Shown here: piece by piece, positions 1 through 8,388 of the stretch
Numbering within the stretch: position 1 is the first letter of the stretch
How the letters are laid out: the number at the start of each line of letters is the position of its first letter
Source: an uncultured Collinsella sp.
Lineage (GTDB): Bacteria; Actinomycetota; Coriobacteriia; Coriobacteriales; Coriobacteriaceae
Assembly (NCBI GenBank): GCA_902494535.1
Contig: CABUTO010000002.1
Span: forward strand, 40,370-104,369
DNA: 64,000 bases
Direction: 5' to 3'
Notes under the pieces: model-generated
Database searches by the model: none
Seen by the model: only the letters and a program-made list of their open reading frames with translations
Told to the model about the DNA's origin: nothing
Position numbers and translations under genes: made by a program

Positions 1-284
1 CGAACGACGGTGCCATCGGAGTTGGGGGTAATACCCAGATCGGAAGCGCCGATGGCCTTGACGATAGCATTGATGAGTGCCTTGTCCCACGGCTCGATGA
101 GCAGCATGTGGGCCTCGGGGGTCTTGACGGCGGCAACCTGCGTGACCGGCGTGGGAACACCGTAATAATCGACGGTGATGTCGGACAGAATGTTGGCATT
201 GGCGCGGCCGGTACGGACCTTGGAGAAGTTATGCTTGAGGGACTCGAGCGACTTGTCCATATGGGCGGTGATGTTCTCTGCCAT
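1..284 (-). CDS. frr: ribosome recycling factor, N-terminal part (cut by window edge)
   Basis: This gene encodes ribosome recycling factor, which works with EF-G to split the post-termination ribosome so its subunits can be reused. Only about the first 94 residues are visible because the gene runs off the left edge. The protein opens with MAENITAHMDKSLESLKHNF and includes the family signature KVRTGRANANIL, the start of the long helical domain that contacts the ribosome. The ATG lies two bases after the pyrH stop with an AGGAGG-like site inside the pyrH end, so it is co-transcribed with pyrH. The order pyrH-frr is conserved across bacteria. Identification is firm; the C-terminal half cannot be judged. 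Confidence 0.96.
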   Translation of the reverse strand, partial: MAENITAHMDKSLESLKHNFSKVRTGRANANILSDITVDYYGVPTPVTQVAAVKTPEAHMLLIEPWDKALINAIVKAIGASDLGITPNSDGTVV

Positions 285-286
285 GC

Positions 287-1009
287 TTAATCCTCCTGAT
301 AGACGAGCGTGCCGACGGGCTCACCCGAAAGCGCGCGCTTGACGGTGTCCTCGCCATCGATGTTGAGGACCAAAATCGGCATACGGTTATCCTGGCACAG
401 TGCCGTAGCCGTGGAATCCATAACCTGCAGACCGCGGACAAGAACCTCGTGGTAGGTAATCTTGTCAAAACGGACAGCATCGGCGCACTTGACGGGATCT
501 TTGTCGTAGATGCCGTCAACCTTGGTGGCTTTAATCAGAATCTCGGCGCCGATCTCGCACGCACGAAGAGCCGCGGCGGTGTCGGTCGTAAAGTACGGAT
601 TGCCCGAACCGGCAGCAAAAATAACGACGTTGCCCTTGGAAAGGTGGTTGATGGCGCGACGACGAATATAGGGCTCGCAGATCTCGTTCATCTGGATAGC
701 GCTCATCACGCGGCAGGGAACATCGTTGTGCTCGAAGGCATCCTGCAGGGCGAGCGCGTTCATAACGGTCGCGAGCATGCCCATATAATCGGCCTGAGCA
801 CGCTCCATGCCACCGGCAGCGCCGGCCATGCCGCGGAAAATATTGCCGCCGCCGACAACGACGCCGACCTCATGGCCAACGGCTAGCAGCTCCTTGACCT
901 GCTTGGCAAGATGGTCGGTAACCTTGGGGTCGATGCCATATTGGCCGTCGCCCATCAGTGCTTCGCCGGAAAGCTTAAGAAGCACGCGTTTATATCGGAT
1001 GTCGGACAA
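287..1009 (-). CDS. pyrH: UMP kinase
   Basis: UMP kinase phosphorylates UMP to UDP with ATP in pyrimidine nucleotide synthesis. It belongs to the amino acid kinase fold, unrelated to eukaryotic UMP/CMP kinase. The 240-residue length is normal. Visible motifs are KLSGEAL near the N-terminus, the glycine-rich [11 protein letters not shown] (about 50-60), and the [14 protein letters not shown] stretch (about 132-145), which forms the nucleotide site and is typical of bacterial UMP kinase. The start is a TTG preceded by AAAGGAGG at six bases spacing, one of several TTG starts in this window. A terminator (1068-1104) separates it from tsf, so pyrH-frr probably has its own promoter in the short AT-rich gap, though I see no clean -35/-10 pair. 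Confidence 0.97.
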   Translation of the reverse strand: MSDIRYKRVLLKLSGEALMGDGQYGIDPKVTDHLAKQVKELLAVGHEVGVVVGGGNIFRGMAGAAGGMERAQADYMGMLATVMNALALQDAFEHNDVPCRVMSAIQMNEICEPYIRRRAINHLSKGNVVIFAAGSGNPYFTTDTAAALRACEIGAEILIKATKVDGIYDKDPVKCADAVRFDKITYHEVLVRGLQVMDSTATALCQDNRMPILVLNIDGEDTVKRALSGEPVGTLVYQED

Positions 1010-1067
1010 AGCGATCCTCCTTTAATTAGACTCTCAATATGATATCAAAGGCTCTGATAAGAGCCAT

Positions 1068-1104
1068 GAAAAAGCAGGCTGTGAGTAAAACCCACAGCCT
1101 GCTC
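1068..1104 (-). terminator. intrinsic terminator after rpsB-tsf
   Basis: Read on the minus strand, AGCAGGCTGTG and CACAGCCTGCT form a perfect 11-bp stem around a nine-base loop, followed by TTTTT. It lies 23 bases past the tsf stop and should end the rpsB-tsf transcript. A second small hairpin (GGCTCT-TATC-AGAGCC, 1050-1065) follows before pyrH. Confidence 0.9.
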
Positions 1105-1126
1105 ATTACCAGCTACAAGAGCTTAT

Positions 1127-1996
1127 TTACTCGCCACGGACCAGACGGTCAAAGGCAACGACGGTAATGGTGTCGCCGAGCTCCTTGGAGACCTGCTCAG
1201 CGTACTTCTTGATGGTGAGGGAGCTGTCCTTGATGAACTCCTGCTCGGTGAGCACGGACTGCTTGTAGAACTTCTCCAGACGGCCGACAGCCATCTTCTC
1301 CTGGATAGCCTCGGGCTTGCCGGACTCGGCAGCCTGGGCCATGTAGATCTGCTTCTCGTGCTCGACGGTCTCGGCCGGAACCTGATCGCGGGTAGCGCAG
1401 ATCGGGGCGACGGCAGCAACCTGAAGGGCAACGTCGTGAGCGAAGGTCTTGAAGGACTCAGCCTGAGCGGTCTCGGCCTTCTCGAAGGCGAACTCGACGA
1501 GGACGCCGATCTTACCACCCATGTGGATGTAAGAAGCGAGCGCGCCGTTCTCGGCCTTGCGGGCAGCGAAGCGGGAGATCTTCATGTTCTCGCCCATGAT
1601 GTGAATCATCTCGGTGAGCTCGGAGGAAACGGTCTCCTCGCCCATCGGCTTCTCGAGCAGAGCGTCGACGTCAGCAGGCTCAGTGGTAGCGACAACCTCA
1701 GCGACCTTGGAAGAAAAGCCGGTGAACTTGGCGTTGGAGCCAACGAAGTCGGTCTCGCAGGAGAGCTCGAGCAGAGCGCCGGTCTTGCCATCCTCGGAGA
1801 CGAACGCGGCGACAGCGCCCTCGTTGGTCTCACGGCCAGCCTTCTTGGCAGCCTTGGCAAGGCCGTTCTTACGCAGAACGTCGACAGCGGCGTCCATGTC
1901 GCCGTCAGCCTCGACGAGAGCCTTCTTGCACTCCATCATCGGGGAGTCGGTCATCTCGCGGAGCTGCTTGACCATAGCGGCGGTAATCTGGGCCAT
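1127..1996 (-). CDS. tsf: elongation factor Ts
   Basis: EF-Ts is the guanine nucleotide exchange factor that releases GDP from EF-Tu during translation elongation. The 289-residue protein starts MAQITAAMVKQLREMTDSP and carries the hallmark TDSPMMECKKAL motif (about residues 16-27) that contacts EF-Tu, followed by ETDFVGSNAKF (about 79-89), also family-typical. I chose the ATG at 1996 because GAAAGGAA precedes it; a TTG five codons upstream has no ribosome-binding site. It follows rpsB by 45 bases and is the last gene before a strong terminator, the classic rpsB-tsf transcription unit. Confidence 0.97.
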   Translation of the reverse strand: MAQITAAMVKQLREMTDSPMMECKKALVEADGDMDAAVDVLRKNGLAKAAKKAGRETNEGAVAAFVSEDGKTGALLELSCETDFVGSNAKFTGFSSKVAEVVATTEPADVDALLEKPMGEETVSSELTEMIHIMGENMKISRFAARKAENGALASYIHMGGKIGVLVEFAFEKAETAQAESFKTFAHDVALQVAAVAPICATRDQVPAETVEHEKQIYMAQAAESGKPEAIQEKMAVGRLEKFYKQSVLTEQEFIKDSSLTIKKYAEQVSKELGDTITVVAFDRLVRGE

Positions 1997-2041
1997 TGTG
2001 GTTCCTTTCAAAGAGATGAAAAAGAATTAACTAAGACTGAT

Positions 2042-2770
2042 TTACTCGGCCTTGGGCTCAGCGGCCATCTCGGCCTCGGAGACCTGCTCCTTGCCGGAGC
2101 CAGCGAGGCAGGCGTCAGCCATGAGCTCGCACATAAGGGTGACAGCGGAGATAGCGTCATCGTTGCAGGGGATGCCGTACTCGACCTCGTCGGGATCGGA
2201 GTTGGTGTCGATCAGGGCGACGACGGGGATGTTCAGGCGCTGAGCCTCCTTGATGGCGTTCTCCTCGCGCTTGGTGTCGATGACGAAGAGAGCCTGGGGC
2301 AGACCCTTCATGTCGCGGGCGCCACCGAGGTTGGTCTGGAGCTTGGTGAGCTCCTTGCCGAGAACAGCCTGCTCCTTCTTGGGCAGAACAGCCATGCGGC
2401 CGTCCTCGACCATGGCCTCGAGCTCCTCCATGCGGTTGATGCGGGAGCGGATGGTGACGAAGTTGGTCAGCATACCGCCGAGCCAACGCTGGTTGATGTA
2501 AGGCATGTTGGCGCGCTCAGCAGCGTTCTTGACGGCCTCCTGAGCCTGCTTCTTGGTGCCGACGAACAGCACGTTGCCGCCCTTAGCGACGTTCTTGACG
2601 AAGGTATAGGCCTGGTCGGCGTCGAGGATGGTCTGCTTGAGGTCGAGGATGTAGATGCCGTTGCGCTCACCAAAGATGAACGGCTTCATCTTGGGGTTCC
2701 AGCGACGGGTCTGGTGACCGAAGTGGCAGCCGGCCTCGAGCAGGGTGCGGATATTAATCTTGGTAGCCAT
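2042..2770 (-). CDS. rpsB: 30S ribosomal protein S2
   Basis: S2 is a late-assembling protein of the small ribosomal subunit. The 242-residue product starts [20 protein letters not shown] and has the S2 signature segments [16 protein letters not shown] and [10 protein letters not shown]. The second family signature, [16 protein letters not shown], lies near residue 160. The C-terminus is acidic. An AGGAGGTTTAAC site sets the ATG. It is the first gene of rpsB-tsf, with a strong promoter and a leader of roughly 130 bases upstream, suggesting the leader could bind S2 for autoregulation, as is known for rpsB in other bacteria; that is inference here. Confidence 0.98.
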   Translation of the reverse strand: MATKINIRTLLEAGCHFGHQTRRWNPKMKPFIFGERNGIYILDLKQTILDADQAYTFVKNVAKGGNVLFVGTKKQAQEAVKNAAERANMPYINQRWLGGMLTNFVTIRSRINRMEELEAMVEDGRMAVLPKKEQAVLGKELTKLQTNLGGARDMKGLPQALFVIDTKREENAIKEAQRLNIPVVALIDTNSDPDEVEYGIPCNDDAISAVTLMCELMADACLAGSGKEQVSEAEMAAEPKAE

Positions 2771-2911
2771 GTTAAACCTCCTGTGGTTTGCCTCCGCGCG
2801 GGGTCATCCTCCAAAACCAACCCGGACATGTGCTACCAAAGCCCGGGCACCACGGTATGAAGTAGCCGCGCGTGCGTGATAAAAACATGTTGCCGTGAAG
2901 CAACCCGATGA

Positions 2912-2940
2912 ATGATAGCAGGAATGCTTCTTCCTGCCAA
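2912..2940 (-). promoter_or_regulatory. rpsB promoter and leader
   Basis: On the minus strand TTGGCA (2935-2940) and TATCAT (2912-2917) are separated by exactly 17 bases, a good sigma-A-type promoter. It begins about 50 bases past the xerC stop. The transcribed leader to the rpsB ATG is about 130 bases and contains a GC-rich stem (CCCGG ... CCGGG near 2819-2847) that could be an autoregulatory structure. Confidence 0.7.
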
Positions 2941-2989
2941 CCCGCAATCAAAACCACACACCTCGGTGCGGCGCGGGACGTCCCAGCCA

Positions 2990-3910
2990 CTATTCGCCGC
3001 GGGGATGGGCTTGAGCCACGGCACGTTTGAGCCGATCGGGTGTGAGATGTGTGTAAATCTGCGTCGTGGACAGGCTCGCATGGCCCAGCAGCTCTTGAAC
3101 CGAGCGCAGGTCCGCACCGCCCTCGAGCAAGTCGGTCGCAAAGGTATGGCGCATCGCATGCGGGGCGATGTCGGCCGGAATGCCGGCGAGCGTCGCCAGC
3201 GTATGGAACCGCCGCCTGAGCATGGCGGCACTCATGCGATTGCCGCGCACCGATATAAGCAGCGGATGCGGCCCGGTGGCGGGGTCACGGCGCTTTGCCT
3301 GAGCGAGCAACACCGGCCTCCCCTCCTCAATATAGAAACGAGTCACCTCGAGCGCACGACGATACAGGGGGACGATACGTTCTTTGCTCCCCTTGCCCCA
3401 CAGGCGCAGCGTGCGCTCGGACCATGAGATGGATTCCACATCGAGCGCCGCAAGCTCTGAGATGCGGGCACCCGAGGCATAGAGCAACTCAAGCATCGCC
3501 GCATCGCGCAGTCCCGCGGGTGTTGAGGTATCGGGGGCTTTGAGGAGTGCCTCCACCTGTTGAGTCGTAAGGACGCCCGGCAGGTCGCGCGGCAGCTTGG
3601 GCGATGCGATCGCCGAGACCGCATCGCCCTCGACAATCCCCTCGACAGCCATCCACCGATAGAGTGAGCGAATGGCAGACAGGTGTGCCGCAAGGGTCCG
3701 AGCCGCCACCTGGCCACGCGACAGCTCGGCCAAATAGGAACGAACGGTCCGTACGTCGGCGGCGCGAGCGTCGATGCCCTCGCGTTCGCACCAGGCAGCA
3801 AAGCGCTCCAGCCTCGAGCCATAGGCCGTCACCGTGTTGGGAGAAAGTCCCTCGACGCGTGCGATATAGGCGATAAACGAGTCGACGGTGTCGTACAGGT
3901 CAAAGGCTAT
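2990..3910 (-). CDS. xerC: tyrosine recombinase XerC
   Basis: This tyrosine recombinase of the XerC/XerD family resolves chromosome dimers at dif during division. Catalytic residues are visible: Arg in SGARISELAAL, His and Arg in HAMRHTF, His in LGHASLSTTQ and the Tyr nucleophile in IYTHLTP. The N-terminal core-binding domain is intact only if translation begins well upstream of the first standard start codon (GTG at 3832): the in-frame text SFIAYIARVEGLSPNTVTAY is classic XerC N-terminus. From 3832 up to the trmFO end there is no in-frame ATG, GTG or TTG. An ATA codon at 3910-3908, nine bases after GGAGG and overlapping the trmFO stop, fits best. The start is therefore uncertain; the family call is firm. 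XerC and XerD cannot be fully separated by eye. Confidence 0.9.
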   Translation of the reverse strand: MAFDLYDTVDSFIAYIARVEGLSPNTVTAYGSRLERFAAWCEREGIDARAADVRTVRSYLAELSRGQVAARTLAAHLSAIRSLYRWMAVEGIVEGDAVSAIASPKLPRDLPGVLTTQQVEALLKAPDTSTPAGLRDAAMLELLYASGARISELAALDVESISWSERTLRLWGKGSKERIVPLYRRALEVTRFYIEEGRPVLLAQAKRRDPATGPHPLLISVRGNRMSAAMLRRRFHTLATLAGIPADIAPHAMRHTFATDLLEGGADLRSVQELLGHASLSTTQIYTHLTPDRLKRAVAQAHPRGE

Positions 3911-5244
3911 GACCGGTCGCCTCCAAACAGATCGGGGCGAGTAGCCAGATAGGCGTCAAGGGCCTCGAGCGCACGGTCCGCATAGGCCTGGTAGCGGTCG
4001 CGCTTGCTGCGGCGCTTACCATCCTCGAGTGGCGGCACCAGGCCAAAGTTGACATGCATGGGCTGGTAGCCCACGGTGGCAGGATCGGTCGCATAGCCCA
4101 CGAGCGCGCCCAGGGCGCCCACGCGGGGCAACTCGACGCCCGCGGCGCCGATAGCCTCGGCATAGGTGTTGAGCGCCGCGAGCAGACCGGTAGCCACGGC
4201 TTCCATGTACCCCTCGGTGCCGGTGATCTGACCGGCCAGGCGCACGCCGGTACCAGGCACGGCAAAGGTGCCATCGAGCACGTGCGGGGCGTCGACAAAG
4301 GTATTGCGGTGCATGACGCCGTAGCGGAAGAACTCAGCGTTCTCCAGGCCCGGCACCATATGGAAGACGCGCTTCTGCTCGCCAAAGGTCAGGTTGGTCT
4401 GGAAGCCCACCAGGTTATAGGCGGTCTTCTCCTTGTTCTCGGCACGCAGCTGAATCGCCGCCCAAGGGCGACGTCCGGTACGCGGGTCGGTGAGGCCGAC
4501 GGGCTTCATGGCGCCAAAGCGAATGGCGTCCTTGCCGGTGCGCGCAACCTCCTCGGCAGGCTGGCAGGCCTGGAACAGATCGCCGCCCTCAAAATCCTTG
4601 AGCACCACGCGGTCGGCCGTGGTAAGCGCCTCGATAAAGGCCTCGTACTCCTCCTTGTTGAGCGGAGCGTTGAGATAGTCGCCGCTCCCCTGCTCCTCGT
4701 AGCGCGACTGCGAAAACAGCACGTCCATATCGAGCGTGGAGGCATCGACGATCGGCGCCGCGGCATCGAAGAACGCAAGGGCGTCGCCACCGACGAGCTT
4801 CATGACCTCTTCGCTCAGCGCCGGTGAACACAGCGGGCCCGCGGCAATGACCACGTGGCCCTCGGGGATCTGGGTGACCTCGCCGTGAACGACCTCGATA
4901 TTGGGGCGGGCGGCAACCTCGGCCTCGACAAGCTCGGAAAACTTGACGCGGTCGACCGCCAAGGCACCACCGGCGGGAACAGCGGCGCGATGGGCGCAAT
5001 CGAGCAGGACTGAACCCATGCGCTCAAGCTCGGCCTTCAGCAAACCAGCCGCAGAATCCGGACGGGTCGACTTAAACGAATTGGAGCAGACGAGCTCTGC
5101 CAGGTGATCGGTATGGTGGGCCGGGGAGCTCACCTGGGGGCGCATCTCGCACAGCTTTACGGCAAACCCGCGGTCTGCCAGCTGGATCGCGCACTCCGAA
5201 CCCGCCAGACCGCCACCGATAACCGTCACCTGATCGAACTGCAT
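3907..5244 (-). CDS. trmFO: FAD/folate-dependent tRNA uridine-54 methyltransferase TrmFO
   Basis: TrmFO makes 5-methyluridine at position 54 of tRNA using methylene-tetrahydrofolate and FADH2, as an alternative to SAM-dependent TrmA. The 445-residue protein has an FAD-binding VIGGGLAGSECA motif at the N-terminus and the ELVCSNSFKS segment, whose Cys corresponds to a catalytic cysteine of the family. The C-terminal GTGVRLAGQITGTEGY segment is shared with GidA/MnmG-type flavoproteins. The ATG at 5244 has AAAGGTG seven bases upstream; a TTG two codons earlier is too close to that site. It lies 14 bases after dprA and its stop overlaps the probable xerC start. The dprA-trmFO-xerC order is common in Gram-positives. 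Confidence 0.96.
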   Translation of the reverse strand: MQFDQVTVIGGGLAGSECAIQLADRGFAVKLCEMRPQVSSPAHHTDHLAELVCSNSFKSTRPDSAAGLLKAELERMGSVLLDCAHRAAVPAGGALAVDRVKFSELVEAEVAARPNIEVVHGEVTQIPEGHVVIAAGPLCSPALSEEVMKLVGGDALAFFDAAAPIVDASTLDMDVLFSQSRYEEQGSGDYLNAPLNKEEYEAFIEALTTADRVVLKDFEGGDLFQACQPAEEVARTGKDAIRFGAMKPVGLTDPRTGRRPWAAIQLRAENKEKTAYNLVGFQTNLTFGEQKRVFHMVPGLENAEFFRYGVMHRNTFVDAPHVLDGTFAVPGTGVRLAGQITGTEGYMEAVATGLLAALNTYAEAIGAAGVELPRVGALGALVGYATDPATVGYQPMHVNFGLVPPLEDGKRRSKRDRYQAYADRALEALDAYLATRPDLFGGDRS

Positions 5245-5258
5245 CTGCAAACACCTTT

Positions 5259-6194
5259 CTAATTGACACGTTTTCCATTGTGACCGAAGGGCGTCTGGGC
5301 GTGAAGGGCAAACTTGGAGGGCGCATACCTTCCATCCATCATGCGCTCGATAAGGCCCTCGAGTTCAAGCGAACCCAAGAGTTTGAGTACGCCGACAGCA
5401 TCGAGTGAGACGAGCGCCGCGATGTCGTCGACCTTGAGCGGAGAGGCGATGAGCGCATGCATCACGGTCTGCTGTGTTGGATTCAGGTCGGCAATGCCGG
5501 GAGCATCGGGGCGCGAGTAGCGCAGGGTGCCGTATATGCGAGAGATAGCCATCTCGATGGACTCCTCGTCGACAATGCAGCAGGCACCGTTCGCAATGAG
5601 GTAATTCGTGCCACGCGACTCGGGCGATAGGATCGACCCCGGCACGGCAAGAAGTTCGCGCCCCAAATCCATAGCAGCCTCGGCTGTAGAAAACGTCCCG
5701 GAAGGCATACCCGCCTCGGATACAAAGAGGGCTTGCGACAGGGCCGCGATCACGCGATTGCGACGCGGAAAGGCAAACTTGCGCGGACCCATGCCCCACG
5801 GAGAGATCGACACGACCGCGCCACCCGTATCGAGCGTGCGAGTAATAAGCCCCGCGCTCGAACGCGGGTAGACCACGTCGGCGCCCGTCCCCAGCACCAC
5901 GACGTGTTTGCCGCCGGCGTTGACCGCAGCCCAACCCGAGGCCTGGTCACAACCGACCGCACCGCCCGAAACTACCGTCACTCCCGCCTCAACCGCCACC
6001 TTCGCCGCAAGCTCTGCCACGGCAAGACCATACGGCGAGGCCTTTCGCGCACCGATGATGGAGAGCGCGGGCGTCGAAAGCGCCTCGGGGTTGCCGCGCA
6101 CATAGAGCGTCTGAGGTACATCAGAAAGCTCCAAAACGGTCTCGGGATACAACGCGTCACCTGGATGCAGCTCGAAGGTCCCCTCAGCCATCAT
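5259..6194 (-). CDS. dprA: DNA-processing protein DprA
   Basis: DprA binds incoming single-stranded DNA and loads RecA during natural transformation; it is also kept in many bacteria not known to be competent. The 311-residue protein has the Rossmann-like core: SIIGARKASPYG, then VSGGAVGCDQASG, VVVLGTGADVVYP, the PRRNRVIAALS loop and SGTFSTAEAAMDLGRE. The C-terminus (from about residue 250) looks like a winged helix. The ATG at 6194 overlaps the comM stop and follows AAGGAGGG. The usual N-terminal SAM-like domain is short or missing compared with longer DprA proteins. It lies in a tight operon with comM and a YraN gene. Confidence 0.94.
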   Translation of the reverse strand: MMAEGTFELHPGDALYPETVLELSDVPQTLYVRGNPEALSTPALSIIGARKASPYGLAVAELAAKVAVEAGVTVVSGGAVGCDQASGWAAVNAGGKHVVVLGTGADVVYPRSSAGLITRTLDTGGAVVSISPWGMGPRKFAFPRRNRVIAALSQALFVSEAGMPSGTFSTAEAAMDLGRELLAVPGSILSPESRGTNYLIANGACCIVDEESIEMAISRIYGTLRYSRPDAPGIADLNPTQQTVMHALIASPLKVDDIAALVSLDAVGVLKLLGSLELEGLIERMMDGRYAPSKFALHAQTPFGHNGKRVN

Positions 6195-7714
6195 TGGTCC
6201 CTCCTTCCCTGGTACATCGCCGCCTCGAGCACGTGGTCCTGCGTCACCTGCTCGCTCTCGGCGACATCTGCGATCGTGCGCGCAATGCGAACAAGGCGCA
6301 CGATGCCACGCCCTGTGAGATGCGTGCGCTTCGACAGGCCGAGCACACACTTCTCCGCCGCATCATCGAGCTCAAAGGTCGAAACGACGCCGTCAATGGA
6401 CCGAGTCTCGTCATCCTCGGCCTCGGCATCCGCATCTTCCATGCGGGATTCGCGCCAAGCGCGAAAGGCGCGACCGCGCACAACGTAGTCACGTAACTCG
6501 GCCGACGACATGCCCTCCGCACCCTCGATAATCACTTGAGGGTCGGGACGGGTCACATCGATCATCATGTCGATACGGTCGGCCAAAGGACCGCGCAGTT
6601 TAGACCGATAGCGCTCGACCATCGCCGCCGAGCAGCGACACGGCACCTCGCGATCGCCCAAAAAGCCGCAGGGGCAGGGATTGCTCGCAGCCAGCAGCTG
6701 AAAGCGCGACGGGAAGGTAAAAGCCCCGTCGACGCGTACGATCCTCACGTAGCCGCGCTCGATGGGCTGACGCAGCGTCTGCAGCACGCCAGTGGGAAAC
6801 TCGGCAAGCTCGTCCAAAAAGAGCACGCCGCCATGAGCAAGGCTGATCTCACCCGGGTGCACCGGGCGCCCGCCGCCGATAAGGCCTGCGGTCGAAATAC
6901 TGTGGTGGGGACTGCGGAAGGGGCGGTGCCCCGCCAACAAGCCATCAATGTTCTCACCCAAAACCGAATGGATGCACAGTGCCTCCTGCTGATCCTCAAC
7001 GGAAAGCTCGGGCAGGATGCCGGTCATACGGCGTGCGAGCATCGTCTTGCCCGATCCCGGAGACCCGATCATGAGCAAGCCGAGTTCTCCTGCCGCCGCA
7101 AGCGCCATGCCGCGTTTAGCGACTTCCTGCCCCAGCACGTCTGCATAGTCGAGCTCGGGCTCAAAGGTCGCCTCGACACCCTCGGAATCCAAGTAGTGCC
7201 GTGCGGCATCGCCCATGCCGTGAGCAAGCTGAGACAGATGGTCGATAAAGCCGCAATCTACGCCCGCGAGTGGCACATGCTGGTCGGACCTGCCGGCGAT
7301 AAAAGACAGCCCCATGTCGCGAGCCAATAGCTGAAACGCCACCTCGCCCTTGACGGGAAGCACCGTACCGTCCAGACCAAGCTCACCTGCGATAAGGCAG
7401 CGATCGAGGTTGTCACGGGGAATCTGCTCATCGGCCGCTAGAACCGCGATGGCGATGGGCAGGTCAAAGCCGCTACCGGTCTTGCGGATATCGCCGGGTG
7501 CCAGGTTAACGGTAATGCCCGAGCGCGGGATCTCGAACCCGGCGGAGCGCATCGCGCAGCGAATACGACCGCGTGACTCCATCACCTCCATACTCGGAAT
7601 GCCGAGCATCTGGATGCCCGGAACGCCACCGGCAAGCGAGACCTCGACCGTGACGTGAATCGCCTCGACGCCGCGGATGCAGGCCGCGTGAACGGCAAAC
7701 GTCTCGAACGCCAT
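6191..7714 (-). CDS. comM: ComM-like AAA+ ATPase (Mg-chelatase family)
   Basis: This is a YifB/ComM family AAA+ protein. ComM is a hexameric helicase that promotes branch migration when transformed DNA integrates. The 507-residue protein has an N-terminal Lon-like domain (GGVPGIQMLGIPSMEVMES; SGITVNLAPGDIRKTGS), a Walker A GSPGSGKTMLARRM at about 220, a Walker B region VLFLDELAEF, and a zinc-knuckle-like CPCGFLGDREVPCRC cluster near residue 350, all typical. The ATG at 7714 overlaps the previous stop by one base (TGATG), implying translational coupling. Together with dprA it suggests conserved DNA uptake or recombination functions, though no competence pilus genes are in the window. Confidence 0.95.
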   Translation of the reverse strand: MAFETFAVHAACIRGVEAIHVTVEVSLAGGVPGIQMLGIPSMEVMESRGRIRCAMRSAGFEIPRSGITVNLAPGDIRKTGSGFDLPIAIAVLAADEQIPRDNLDRCLIAGELGLDGTVLPVKGEVAFQLLARDMGLSFIAGRSDQHVPLAGVDCGFIDHLSQLAHGMGDAARHYLDSEGVEATFEPELDYADVLGQEVAKRGMALAAAGELGLLMIGSPGSGKTMLARRMTGILPELSVEDQQEALCIHSVLGENIDGLLAGHRPFRSPHHSISTAGLIGGGRPVHPGEISLAHGGVLFLDELAEFPTGVLQTLRQPIERGYVRIVRVDGAFTFPSRFQLLAASNPCPCGFLGDREVPCRCSAAMVERYRSKLRGPLADRIDMMIDVTRPDPQVIIEGAEGMSSAELRDYVVRGRAFRAWRESRMEDADAEAEDDETRSIDGVVSTFELDDAAEKCVLGLSKRTHLTGRGIVRLVRIARTIADVAESEQVTQDHVLEAAMYQGRRDQ

Positions 7715-8199
7715 CACGACACCTGCCAATCGAACGCGTTGTACTGATGCTCGATCTCGGCGATATGCCCGCCGCGGATGGTGACACCCACAGCATCGAA
7801 GCGAATCGCCTTGAGCGGATAATGCTCCATGAGATAGCAACTTGCGATGCGGCGGTAGCGGCGTTGCTTTTGGGCGTCCACGGCCTCCTCGGGAAAGACC
7901 CGCGTGGTGCAATCCAGCGAAACGCGTCTGGTCTTGACCTCGGCCATCACCACGACATCGTCGAGCTCATCGAGCAGCACCAGATCGGCCTCGCCCTCGG
8001 TGCAGCGATAGCCCTGCTCCAGCAAGGTGTAGCCGCGCTCGTTAAAGTAGTCGATGGTGATCAGCTCGCCCAGCATGCCTAGCTCGCGGGGACTGAGTCC
8101 CTTGATAAACTCGAGCGTCATCGCCCCGGAGTCGAGCTCGCCGTTTTCCCAACGCTCCTTGAGCTGCTGCGTCTTGCTCTTTTTGCTTGCGGCACTCAT
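7714..8199 (-). CDS. YraN family (UPF0102) predicted endonuclease-fold protein
   Basis: This 161-residue protein belongs to the YraN/UPF0102 family, whose fold resembles Holliday-junction resolvases and restriction-type nucleases; its cellular role is not established. The core is visible from about residue 40: LGELITIDYFNERGYTLLEQ, then CTEGEADLVLLDE and VVVMAEVKTRR, matching the E-x(n)-D-x(n)-E-x-K nuclease pattern. An N-terminal extension of about 38 residues, lysine-rich at first, precedes it. The ATG has AAGGAG upstream. It leads the operon YraN-comM-dprA-trmFO-xerC, a conserved setting for this family. Confidence 0.9.
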   Translation of the reverse strand: MSAASKKSKTQQLKERWENGELDSGAMTLEFIKGLSPRELGMLGELITIDYFNERGYTLLEQGYRCTEGEADLVLLDELDDVVVMAEVKTRRVSLDCTTRVFPEEAVDAQKQRRYRRIASCYLMEHYPLKAIRFDAVGVTIRGGHIAEIEHQYNAFDWQVS

Positions 8200-8297
8200 G
8201 GGGTCTCCTTTCCCGCACACTGCATTGCCCCGATGATGAGGGCACCTTTCATGCGGGTAAGTACCGGAAGCAAACCAAAAGCTGACCAAATGCCGTC

Positions 8298-8339
8298 AAA
8301 AAACGGGCCGTACGCAACAATGGTGTTGCATACGGCCCG
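8298..8339 (-). terminator. intrinsic terminator after rnhB
   Basis: On the minus strand a 15-bp stem (CGGGCCGTATGCAAC with GTTGCGTACGGCCCG, one T-G pair) is followed by TTTTTT. It lies about 50 bases past the rnhB stop and isolates rnhB from the YraN operon. Confidence 0.92.
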
Positions 8340-8388
8340 CTACCAGCAGGTTTATAAAACCCCAGAGGTCCATGTCTCCACAATTGGC

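Noticed and set aside
5259..7714. dprA and comM as evidence of a competence locus
   Set aside because: These two are kept in many non-competent bacteria, and no uptake pilus or ComEC genes are in the window.
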